Of a stretch of DNA of 28,912 nt, positions 1-6,600 are shown in pieces. Under the pieces are notes generated by a model that saw only the letters and a program-made list of their open reading frames with translations, was not told the origin of the DNA and did no database searches. This DNA is from a virus. Both the position numbers and the translations under genes were made by a program. How positions within the stretch are numbered: the first letter of the stretch is position 1; each line of letters opens with the position of its first letter. The DNA lies in the IMG/VR virus record IMGVR_UViG_3300046002_005253, positions 1 through 28,912 of that record, one strand, 5' to 3'.

Positions 1-1
1 G

Positions 2-1120
2 GATGTGTTTGTGATGATTGATTCTGAAGTGATCAAGTACTCAGGCAAAACAGGCAATGACTTGACAGGTTGCACTCGAGCAGCAACATTTACTCAATGG
101 GTTGAGGGACAAAGCCGCAGTTTTACATCCAGTGCTGCTGCCAGTCATGCAGACAATTCTGGAGTTATCTTGATATCCAACACCTGCACGCCAGTGGTCA
201 ACCACTGGGGTAGTTCAGTAATCATGGACGGTAATTTTGATGACGACGAGGGTTATCAGTTTACATTTAACCGAATCAATTATGGCTTGCCAGTCATAGT
301 GGGAACCAAACAAACTGTGTTTTGCATGAGACTTGCCCCCAGTGTGAGCAATAGCATTATCGGAGAACTTGGCGAACGAGACTTGATCAACCGTGCGCAG
401 TTGTCGTTGACCAACATGGTCGTCAACATCAGTGCTGGTCGATACTTGGTTGAAGGAATTTTAAATCCCAACAATATTGACAGTGCCAACACAGCTTGGT
501 CTGGACTCAACAACTTGGCTGGCGGATTCCAACCTAGTTTTACAGAGTTTGCCACATCACCTCGATACACTGGCGAAACCACAGGCGGCCTGACATCATC
601 GCCGTTTGGTTCCACAGGCGGTTTTACCAAATCAGGCACAAAAGTGTCAAGTGGCGGGGGTATAAAAACTTTTGCAAACTTGGCACCAATCAACGTTTCA
701 AGTTCAGGCTCAGGTGCCAACCTAACTGTGCAGCTTACACCCACTGGCACAACTTACAACATGAACACCACGCAAATTACTGTGCAAGCAGTTGGTACAG
801 GGTATGCAGTGGGAGACACACTGAAAATTCTTGGCAATGCACTAGGTGGTTCAACCACAACCAACGACCTGGCAATAACAGTAACTGCTATTACTACAGA
901 ATTGAACGGCGGCGAAAGATTGTTTGCTATTCCAATTTCCACCACAAACTCTGGTTTACTGGACTTGAACACAGTCAAACAGATTGGTACCAGTGCAGTA
1001 CCAGGCACAGGTACATATCCAAATGGTCCCGAAGTCTTGGCTATTCAAATCACAGCACTGGCAACAATAACAACCCCAACTGGAGATATCCAGTTGCAGT
1101 TCCAAGAAAGTCAGGCCTAA
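2..1120 (+). CDS. C-terminal part of a large virion structural protein (5' end outside window)
   Basis: The reading frame is open to the left edge (GAT at 2-4 precedes the first GTG at 5), so this is the 3' end of a longer gene and no start is called. The visible 373 residues are rich in Ser, Thr, Gly and Asn. They include a segment reading NHWGSSVIMDG near residue 67 and a following stretch with LAPSVSNSIIGELGERDL. From memory, such segments occur in very large baseplate- or fibre-associated proteins of T4-like marine phages. The second half is a low-complexity beta-type region (repeated TTG, SSG, TPTGTT). It ends at TAA 1118-1120, overlapping the stop of the converging Nudix gene. A tail or baseplate role is an inference; no catalytic motif is seen. 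Confidence 0.75.
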   Translation, partial: DVFVMIDSEVIKYSGKTGNDLTGCTRAATFTQWVEGQSRSFTSSAAASHADNSGVILISNTCTPVVNHWGSSVIMDGNFDDDEGYQFTFNRINYGLPVIVGTKQTVFCMRLAPSVSNSIIGELGERDLINRAQLSLTNMVVNISAGRYLVEGILNPNNIDSANTAWSGLNNLAGGFQPSFTEFATSPRYTGETTGGLTSSPFGSTGGFTKSGTKVSSGGGIKTFANLAPINVSSSGSGANLTVQLTPTGTTYNMNTTQITVQAVGTGYAVGDTLKILGNALGGSTTTNDLAITVTAITTELNGGERLFAIPISTTNSGLLDLNTVKQIGTSAVPGTGTYPNGPEVLAIQITALATITTPTGDIQLQFQESQA

Positions 1121-1554
1121 CGTGCTGCAAAATCCTGCTCAAGTAGCAGGATTTTGCTTTGTACAGCTTCAATGTTGACGGTGTTCCACAGTCCTGGATG
1201 CATGGGCCGCGGCCAAGTTCCAGCATCAATCCAGGCCCAGCCCAGGTGCTCGTGATTGAGCACAGGTGTAAACTCACCAGCGACTACACATACCCAAGTA
1301 TGATACTCAAACGCCCCGTCGGCACTAGTAAACTTCTCTAGTGGTATGAGTCTTTCGTAGGCGGGAAAGCTGCCCAGTTCTTCAGTGCATTCGCGTTCCA
1401 TGCCGCCCAGCAGTGTTTCGCCAGTTTCTATTTTGCCGCCAGGCAAGCCCCAAGCTCCAGGATTTTTGTTGTCGTTGCGAATCAAGTACAAGTAACGACC
1501 TGTACTTTTTGATCGAAACCAAACACCCACCGCTTTCAAAGAACAATGCTCCAT
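1117..1554 (-). CDS. Nudix hydrolase
   Basis: The protein of 145 residues carries a complete Nudix box, G-x5-E-x7-RE-x2-EE-x-G, starting in GGKIETGETLLGG and running through RECTEELG. This is the metal-binding, pyrophosphate-hydrolysing signature. Nudix enzymes cleave nucleoside diphosphates linked to another group; the substrate cannot be told here. The frame is open further upstream, but ATG at 1554 is preferred because AGGTGG stands just before it and because it leaves only a 19-base overlap with the end of the gp15 gene (1536). It is the last gene of the minus-strand gp14-gp15 unit and ends in a TAG that overlaps the stop of the opposite gene. Its last codons form one arm of the terminator hairpin. 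A housekeeping or nucleotide-recycling role during infection is inference. Confidence 0.88.
   Translation of the reverse strand: MEHCSLKAVGVWFRSKSTGRYLYLIRNDNKNPGAWGLPGGKIETGETLLGGMERECTEELGSFPAYERLIPLEKFTSADGAFEYHTWVCVVAGEFTPVLNHEHLGWAWIDAGTWPRPMHPGLWNTVNIEAVQSKILLLEQDFAAR
1127..1157. terminator. Perfect 13-bp hairpin, probable bidirectional terminator
   Basis: GCAAAATCCTGCT (1127-1139) and AGCAGGATTTTGC (1145-1157) pair perfectly around the 5-base loop CAAGT. It begins 7 bases after the stop of the plus-strand structural gene and lies within the last codons of the minus-strand Nudix gene. The stem carries AAAA on one side and TTTT on the other, so either strand gives a GC core followed by U residues. 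The position between converging transcription units supports termination in both directions. Confidence 0.75.
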
Positions 1555-2933
1555 TCGCCACCTGGATAGATACCCTGGTAGCTCTTGATCCACATTTCGC
1601 CAGTCCAATAGTATTGCACTCCTGTGGTCAGGTTTGTGACGTATTGACCCGCTGGCAGGATACTGGCGTTGAATGCTACTTGCCAATACATGCCAGAGTA
1701 TTCAATAATGTCATTGGCTTCTGCTATTAGTGGTCTGCCATTGGCACCAACCCAGGCTGCGGCATTGAATTGGTTTTCGGCATTGCCAGTGGGTTCAGTC
1801 AGTAAGTATCGTTGTCCATCTAGGGCACTGTCAAGACCGTCTAACGGAGCACTGGCTTGTGGATTGATCACAGCGTCAACTGCTGCTAGAGTATTTTGTG
1901 GTACAGTATCAGGATCAACGTCAAACAACATAAAGCGTTCGTCATTGGGATCCAATGAGATTGTTCCAATCACTTCAGTTCCGTTGGGCTGTTCCAATCT
2001 GATCTGACTAATGCCAGGCCGCAGCACGCCATACACACTGACCACTGCTGGCCATTGTAAATTGCTAGTGGACACTGGATCAGGAGGAATCAGGCTGCTG
2101 TTGGGTTGATCCACAATGGTTCTATCTTGTAAACATTGCAGTTTGTTGCCAATCAGCACAACTTTGTAGTTGTAAGGAGTGACCTTGACTCTAGTACCTA
2201 GTAATAAATCATTGTTGGTCACTGCATCTTGCAAGTCACCTTGTGCGTCATACATGGATGCAATCACACGTTCAACCACACCTAGCTTTTTAACCTTGGC
2301 GGGTGAACTGATCCAGATGGGCAGGCTAAATTTCAACGTAGCGATGTCAATAGGATTTTCTGTGCCCATGGGAATTGTTCTCGAAGTCCATTGTGTAGAG
2401 TCTAATTCTACTACACTTAGGCTGGTCCAGTCAATATAGTTGTCAGTGGATTGCACTTCTAAACTGGGGTTGAACAGCGTGAGCATTTGCTCTAACAACT
2501 GCATTTTTTGATTGGTATTGCTGGTCCATATGTCCAGGGTAATACCCAATTTGTACGGTACTGGCATCAAGCGTTCAATTGTGAATGCATTGCCCTGAGT
2601 TGTTTCGTAGGTCTCTGTGTCCTGATCGTAGGTGCGTTGACGCACATTGACCTTGCTCACAAAATACGGCTCTTGCATTCTTGGTCGATCATAATCCAGA
2701 GCAGACACATAAAATGTCATCAGCGGTGTGCTGGGCATGCTAGATGCTGAGTTTTCTTGAATGATAGTTTGTGCATTGCGACTGGCATCGCCGTATCGCA
2801 CTGGCACACGCAGCAGTGCAGCTTGATCGGACCCTTCTTCGCGTCCGTATTCAATTTGAAAGTTGCTACAAATTCTAGTAAACTGTAACAAGAAACGCCG
2901 GATTTGGGCGTCGTAAAAATATTGCTGTGCCAT
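1536..2933 (-). CDS. 15: Tail sheath stabiliser/completion protein, T4 gp15-like
   Basis: The 465-residue protein begins MAQQYFYDAQIRRFLLQF and continues with CSNFQIEYGRE and LLRVPVRYGDASR. This follows the start of T4 gp15 (YFYNSSFRRY..., NIQIKR, IRVPITYAS). A further match is the segment with QKMQLLEQMLTLFNP, comparable to the gp15 segment IVEQILPYFQP. gp15 caps the tail after sheath polymerisation and joins it to the neck. The T4 protein is about 270 residues; here a C-terminal extension of roughly 200 residues (about 250-465) follows, ending in aromatic-rich segments (EYSGMYWQVAF, YYWTGEMWIKSYQG) that resemble small surface-binding modules. The gene starts 5 bases after the gp14 stop and overlaps the Nudix gene, so the three are probably co-transcribed. 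The assignment rests on remembered family sequence. Confidence 0.8.
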   Translation of the reverse strand: MAQQYFYDAQIRRFLLQFTRICSNFQIEYGREEGSDQAALLRVPVRYGDASRNAQTIIQENSASSMPSTPLMTFYVSALDYDRPRMQEPYFVSKVNVRQRTYDQDTETYETTQGNAFTIERLMPVPYKLGITLDIWTSNTNQKMQLLEQMLTLFNPSLEVQSTDNYIDWTSLSVVELDSTQWTSRTIPMGTENPIDIATLKFSLPIWISSPAKVKKLGVVERVIASMYDAQGDLQDAVTNNDLLLGTRVKVTPYNYKVVLIGNKLQCLQDRTIVDQPNSSLIPPDPVSTSNLQWPAVVSVYGVLRPGISQIRLEQPNGTEVIGTISLDPNDERFMLFDVDPDTVPQNTLAAVDAVINPQASAPLDGLDSALDGQRYLLTEPTGNAENQFNAAAWVGANGRPLIAEANDIIEYSGMYWQVAFNASILPAGQYVTNLTTGVQYYWTGEMWIKSYQGIYPGGEWSIVL

Positions 2934-2938
2934 AATGA

Positions 2939-4246
2939 TTAACCGCCGTTGTCGGCCCTGGGTTTAAGAAGTTCACTGAGACTTTGGCGACTTGGCATCG
3001 GTCCGCGATCAGTAGTGTTAACAGTAGCTGTGTTGTTCACAAAGCTAGAACGTAAGGTTTTGTTAGCAGGACCATTGTTAAGATCAGTGCGCACACTGTC
3101 TTCAATTTTGACCCAACGAACGCCATCATATCTGAACAAACGATTAGGTTTGTAGTCTAATCTCAATACATAAGCACCTGCCACAGGGTTGGGAGGAAAT
3201 GCAACACCTGGTGTGACTGGCAAACCGTTGGGCGCAATTTCGTCGCTGCCTGTTAGATAGCCCATGGTGTAGCCCTCAGCACGCGGGGTAGTACCTTGCC
3301 CGCCCTGTGTGCCGTCAACTGTGGTTGTCTCGTCTGCGGTCATACTTCCATCTTGGGCCAGCGCAGGTTGTCCATCTATCAGTGTAGGAACAATGTAAAA
3401 CTTGGTAGTATCGTAACCACTCAACGGAACTTCAACATCGGCCTGAGTAAGGATAGCATCGTTGATCTCAGTGTCTTTGGTGCGTGTGCCTTGAACATCG
3501 GCAATGGTAGGCGGAGCATATTCTTGCCAATAGGTAGTGTTGGTAATAGCTATATCGGCTGGGGTGTTGACCTGTGCCTGATAGTAAGTATTGCCATAGT
3601 TCACAATGGATCCAGCTGGATAGTAGTTGCCATTGTCCCAGATCTGTTCGCTCACAAAAGGCTTTTTGGTAATACTATTGTATTCTTGTGCATCGGTCAG
3701 CGGCGTTGCTTTGACCCGCCACAAGTGCGGCAACCAAGTTACAGAAAAGCCTTCACTTGCATACGCAGCGTCTTGAATCACATAGTACTTAGGCAGTGCA
3801 GCGGGTAATGCAGAATTTAGTGGATTGTAGTCTTTAAGGTTGGGAACTTCGATCACATCACCTGACATCAGTTTGCGACCAAAGGTATCAATCATGTCAT
3901 TGTAGTGCAGGGTAATAAACAGTGTGTCGTTGTTCAAAAACAAGCCAAACTGAGTCAAGTCAAAGTCCACGTCCTGTGTGTTGTAAACACCTCGCAATAT
4001 ATAGATGTCTGGATCATACACACGATCCCTGTTTTCCAACAGCAGCAGGTCTTGTATGTTTAGTGGACTCAGTGTTTCATAAACTGGTTGAGTAGCATCT
4101 GCATTGCCACTTAGGGCAGAGTCCTCGCCGCCAGTTTGCGGGCCCATGTATTTGTGTATGTAAAGATCAAGCCCGCCCACAGTGTACATTTCACTGACAG
4201 TGCGATCTATGAATTGGTAATCTCTCGTCCGATTGGGACGGAACAT
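2939..4246 (-). CDS. 14: Neck protein, T4 gp14-like, with extra C-terminal modules
   Basis: The 435-residue product starts MFRPNRTRDYQFIDRTVSEM and contains DPDIYILRGVYNTQDVDFDL and GDVIEVPNLKDY. The layout fits gp14-type neck proteins of T4-like phages, and the gene sits next to gp15 as expected. gp13 and gp14 form the collar that closes the filled head. T4 gp14 is about 256 residues; the extra length here is C-terminal. Residues about 201-245 (W203, YYPAGSIVNYGNTYYQA, W240) resemble a type 5/12 carbohydrate-binding module, and residues about 365-400 hold LRLDYKPNRLFRYDGVRW. ATG 4246 is two bases after the stop of a 19-codon leader ORF. The in-frame upstream codons ATC and ATT lie nearer to an AGGAG, so a rare start codon is possible. 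The neck assignment is likely, not certain. Confidence 0.7.
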   Translation of the reverse strand: MFRPNRTRDYQFIDRTVSEMYTVGGLDLYIHKYMGPQTGGEDSALSGNADATQPVYETLSPLNIQDLLLLENRDRVYDPDIYILRGVYNTQDVDFDLTQFGLFLNNDTLFITLHYNDMIDTFGRKLMSGDVIEVPNLKDYNPLNSALPAALPKYYVIQDAAYASEGFSVTWLPHLWRVKATPLTDAQEYNSITKKPFVSEQIWDNGNYYPAGSIVNYGNTYYQAQVNTPADIAITNTTYWQEYAPPTIADVQGTRTKDTEINDAILTQADVEVPLSGYDTTKFYIVPTLIDGQPALAQDGSMTADETTTVDGTQGGQGTTPRAEGYTMGYLTGSDEIAPNGLPVTPGVAFPPNPVAGAYVLRLDYKPNRLFRYDGVRWVKIEDSVRTDLNNGPANKTLRSSFVNNTATVNTTDRGPMPSRQSLSELLKPRADNGG

Positions 4247-4248
4247 GC

Positions 4249-4308
4249 TTAGGCGTGGAATTTTGATTCTCCTGACAGCGATTTACAATGGTGGTTATTG
4301 AAGATCAT
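4249..4308 (-). other. 19-codon leader ORF upstream of gp14
   Basis: ATG at 4308 opens a 19-codon frame ending at TAA (4251-4249), two bases before the gp14 ATG. The peptide would begin MIFNNHHCK. The ATG lies 4 bases after a late-type octamer, so it would be at or near the 5' end of the late transcript. An AGGAG for gp14 lies inside the frame. This is the usual geometry of a translationally coupled leader peptide. No proof of translation is available from sequence. Confidence 0.4.
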
Positions 4309-4312
4309 ACAG

Positions 4313-4320
4313 TATTTATG
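4313..4320 (-). promoter_or_regulatory. T4-late-type promoter for gp14-gp15-Nudix
   Basis: Read on the minus strand this is CATAAATA followed by CTGT and ATG. It matches the T4 late -10 octamer TATAAATA (with downstream CT) at 7 of 8 bases. It is the only promoter-like signal before the leftward structural genes. Confidence 0.65.
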
Positions 4321-4326
4321 GGCAGG

Positions 4327-4355
4327 TTGACCGATAAATCGACAAGTGCTACAAT
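4327..4355 (+). promoter_or_regulatory. Sigma-70-type promoter for the 89-residue gene
   Basis: TTGACC (4327-4332), a 17-base spacer and TACAAT (4350-4355). Counting 7 bases from the end of the -10 hexamer puts the start of transcription at 4362, which is the A of the ATG. No Shine-Dalgarno precedes this ATG. Confidence 0.8.
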
Positions 4356-4361
4356 AGCTGT

Positions 4362-4631
4362 ATGAAAGTAGTTAAACTGAACCGCAGATTTCGCCAATTC
4401 AAAGAACACGGACACACTGTGGGCCTGAGATTTTCTAGCTACACCGAATCTGTGCCATACGAAGCAGCAACCAGGAAGAAATTGGGCGTTAGCAGCTTGC
4501 GTCATGATTCATGGTACAGTTACTTTGGACATGGTCGGGTTGCCGGGTACCGTCCGTACTGGATCACGTTTCGCAACGCCGCAGATGCTACTTTGGTAGT
4601 ACTTTCTACTGACTTGACCAAAATTGGGTAA
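4362..4631 (+). CDS. Small basic protein of unknown function, probable leaderless early gene
   Basis: The 89-residue product (MKVVKLNRRFRQFKEHGH...) is strongly basic at its N-terminus and rich in Arg, His, Tyr and Trp. A central part reads WYSYFGHGRVAGYRPYW. No domain is recognised, and neither a signal peptide nor a membrane segment is visible. It stands alone behind a consensus sigma-70 promoter whose predicted start point is the A of the ATG. The promoter of the next gene lies over its 3' end. Small basic proteins made early by phages often bind host proteins or nucleic acid, but that is only a possibility here. Support for it being a real gene comes from the promoter placement and the absence of a better frame. 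Confidence 0.75.
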   Translation: MKVVKLNRRFRQFKEHGHTVGLRFSSYTESVPYEAATRKKLGVSSLRHDSWYSYFGHGRVAGYRPYWITFRNAADATLVVLSTDLTKIG

Positions 4632-4642
4632 TCTGCTATAAT
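4614..4642 (+). promoter_or_regulatory. Sigma-70-type promoter for the 386-residue gene
   Basis: TTGACC (4614-4619), a 17-base spacer and the consensus TATAAT (4637-4642). Expected transcription start is 4649-4650, at the ATG of the following gene. The promoter lies inside the last codons of the 89-residue gene. Confidence 0.85.
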
Positions 4643-4649
4643 TACTGAT

Positions 4650-5810
4650 ATGCTTAAAGGAGCCACCTTGAAAACTGCTGTAGTAAACAAACCCGTTAAA
4701 CCGCTCAATCCCCGTAGTGCTGACACCAATGTTATGGGTGTAGAGCCCACGTGGCGTGAACAACCAGTTAGCAATCGCATCAGCCAGATGACTGCTGCAT
4801 TCAGCTGGTACAATTACTTTTACGGCAAAAAAGATGCTCGTGACATGATTGTGAATTATCTGGAACTGCATGGGCGTAAAGCAGATGTCAGGGCACTTAA
4901 AGGTGTGTTGGACTCGGACATTCGATTGACTGCTGGCTGGCTGTGCCGAATGAGTATGGTGGGCTTGGAACTGTCTGACCACGAACAAATTAAACTGGAT
5001 AACATGCTGGCAGAATTGGTTGCAGTCAAGCAGCAAGAAGCTGTAGCTGAATCTGCAGAACCTGCGACAGCACGACTGACCATCCAGGACCGACTGCGTG
5101 AAAAAGTAAGCGAATGTGCCGGCGAACTAGATGGCTTGTTTGACGAGTTTGTCATGGCTGGTGCCAAGATGAGTGCAGACTACAAGCCAATTGTGCTAAT
5201 CCGTGGCATGAATGTGGCACCACAAATGGTGAGCACCTTGGCTGATATCTGGAAACGCAAACAAACTGAATTTGAAGAAGTAATCAAAGGCAAAGACGCA
5301 CAACTGGTTGAAGGCTACGGTTATCTCAGCAAGATCCAAATGCGTAATGTGCTAAAGTTTTGTGAAACTGTGGTCAATGACTGCGGTGCATACGTGCAGA
5401 TTAAAAAGGTCGAGCGTAAACCACGTGCAGTCAAAACAGTGTCTCCAGAGAAACGTGCCGTCAAATTCAAAGTTGTGCTGGAGTTTGCAGACCTCAAACT
5501 CAAAGGATTGCCTGCTGCAAGCCTGGTGGAAAAAACAGAAGCCTGGCTGTATGACACCAAAAAGCGCAAGCTGATTCACATTGTGGCAGACTCGCATGCA
5601 GGGTCGTTTACTGTAAAAAGCAATTCCATAATTGGGTTCAGTGTGTCTGAGAGCATGCAAAAGACTGTGCGAAAACCCGCCGAAGTAATCAAGGCCATGC
5701 AGGCCGCTGGTAAACCGGCTGCTCGTAAAATCTTCAAAGACTTGAGCACTACTGAAACAGGGTTCAATGGACGCGGCACTGATAACTTGATGGTGCTCAA
5801 GACCTGGTGA
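4650..5810 (+). CDS. Conserved-type phage protein of unknown function, probable early gene
   Basis: The 386-residue protein has no motif I can name. It is largely helical in character, with a Lys/Ala-rich middle (about 120-250), a Lys/Arg-rich linker near residues 255-275 (KKVERKPRAVK) and a C-terminal beta-type domain. Within that domain, WLYDTKKRKLIHIVADSHAG leads to a C-terminus with GFNGRGTDNLMVLKTW. Two starts compete. ATG 4650 coincides with the predicted transcript 5' end (leaderless). TTG 4668 in the same frame has AAAGGAG (4656-4662) five bases before it and would give MKTAVVNKP. The second would be a normal ribosome-bound start on an 18-base leader. Strong promoter, separate unit and position before gp13 suggest expression early in infection. 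Function is unknown. Confidence 0.85.
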   Translation: MLKGATLKTAVVNKPVKPLNPRSADTNVMGVEPTWREQPVSNRISQMTAAFSWYNYFYGKKDARDMIVNYLELHGRKADVRALKGVLDSDIRLTAGWLCRMSMVGLELSDHEQIKLDNMLAELVAVKQQEAVAESAEPATARLTIQDRLREKVSECAGELDGLFDEFVMAGAKMSADYKPIVLIRGMNVAPQMVSTLADIWKRKQTEFEEVIKGKDAQLVEGYGYLSKIQMRNVLKFCETVVNDCGAYVQIKKVERKPRAVKTVSPEKRAVKFKVVLEFADLKLKGLPAASLVEKTEAWLYDTKKRKLIHIVADSHAGSFTVKSNSIIGFSVSESMQKTVRKPAEVIKAMQAAGKPAARKIFKDLSTTETGFNGRGTDNLMVLKTW

Positions 5811-5818
5811 GCTAAATA
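5811..5818 (+). promoter_or_regulatory. T4-late-type promoter motif for gp13
   Basis: GCTAAATA, two bases away from the T4 octamer TATAAATA, directly after the stop of the preceding gene and 20 bases before the gp13 ATG. Initiation about 6 bases downstream would fall inside the 5' arm of the hairpin at 5816-5840. Confidence 0.5.
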
Positions 5819-5840
5819 TAAGGAACGGAGTTCCTTATAT
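5816..5840 (+). promoter_or_regulatory. Perfect 11-bp hairpin covering the gp13 ribosome-binding site and start codon
   Basis: ATATAAGGAAC (5816-5826) pairs without mismatch with GTTCCTTATAT (5830-5840) around the triloop GGA. The GGAG that would serve as Shine-Dalgarno is in the loop and top pair, and the A and U of the ATG (5839-5841) are the last two bases of the stem. RNA that reads in from upstream would therefore have a closed start site. Confidence 0.8.
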
Positions 5841-6600
5841 GGCCGAAAATACATTACCCCAGCTCAAGCAAGATCTTATTGATTACGTGGGCTTATTGCT
5901 GGGCAATCAGATCATTGATCTTGAATTAGACCCTGCACACTTTGAAGCTGCGTATCAAAAGACCATTGGCACATTCCGACAGCGTAGTAACGCAGCTTAC
6001 GAAGAAGCCTACATCTTTATGGAACTGATTCGGGACGTTAATATCTATACATTGCCCCAAGAAGTTACCGCCGTGCGCCAAATTTTTCGTAGAACATTTG
6101 GCGATTCTACAGGACCGTTTGCCAGTAATTTTGATCCATTTGCACAGGCCAGTATCAACGTTTATCTCATGAACTTTAACGTGGCCGGCGGTCTTGCTAC
6201 CTATGACTTTTACAGCCAGTATGTGGAACTAGCTGCTAAAATGTTTGGTGGCTTTATGAACTACACCTGGAATCCTGTGACCAAGAAGTTGCAGTTGATA
6301 CGGGATCCAAAAGGCACCGGGGAAAATGTGCTGCTTTGGGCATATCAACTCAAGCCTGAGATTCAGTTGTTGACCGATCACCAAACTGGACAATGGATCC
6401 GTGACTATATGGTTGCTGTTTCTAAAATGATCATCGGAGAAGCTCGTGAAAAGTTCAGCACCATTGCCGGCCCACAAGGTGGCGGTAGCCTAAACGGTGC
6501 AGCTATGAAAAGCGAAGCACAAACACAGATGGATGCACTACTGGAACAACTCAAACTGTATGTAGATGGTTCACAACCATTGACTTTTGTAATTGGCTAA
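5839..6600 (+). CDS. 13: Neck protein, T4 gp13-like
   Basis: The 253-residue protein contains LKQDLIDYVGLLLGNQIIDLE and ELDPAHFEAAYQKTIGTF, matching the T4 gp13 pattern [31 protein letters not shown]. It ends PLTFVIG, where T4 ends PPFGILVG. The segment WIRDYMVAVSKMIIGEAREKF corresponds to the T4 segment WVKDYATALAKELNGQI. gp13 with gp14 joins the filled head to the tail. T4 gp13 is about 309 residues, so this copy is somewhat short. In T4 it lies beside gp14 and gp15, but here those two are on the other strand with two early genes between. Its start site is held in a hairpin that overlaps a late-type promoter, which suggests translation only from late transcripts. Confidence 0.85.
   Translation: MAENTLPQLKQDLIDYVGLLLGNQIIDLELDPAHFEAAYQKTIGTFRQRSNAAYEEAYIFMELIRDVNIYTLPQEVTAVRQIFRRTFGDSTGPFASNFDPFAQASINVYLMNFNVAGGLATYDFYSQYVELAAKMFGGFMNYTWNPVTKKLQLIRDPKGTGENVLLWAYQLKPEIQLLTDHQTGQWIRDYMVAVSKMIIGEAREKFSTIAGPQGGGSLNGAAMKSEAQTQMDALLEQLKLYVDGSQPLTFVIG

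Noticed and set aside
280-1008. Minus-strand open frames of 156 and 84 codons opposite the first structural gene
   Set aside because: Shadows of the Thr/Ser/Gly-rich plus-strand gene with Pro/Val-rich low-complexity products and no start signals.
1555-1686. Longer N-terminus for the Nudix protein (start at 1686)
   Set aside because: It would overlap gp15 by about 150 bases with a sequence unlike Nudix proteins; ATG 1554 has AGGTGG before it.
4509-5036. Minus-strand 175-codon frame opposite the 386-residue gene
   Set aside because: The plus frame is longer and has a consensus promoter; the minus frame covers that promoter and has no signal of its own.
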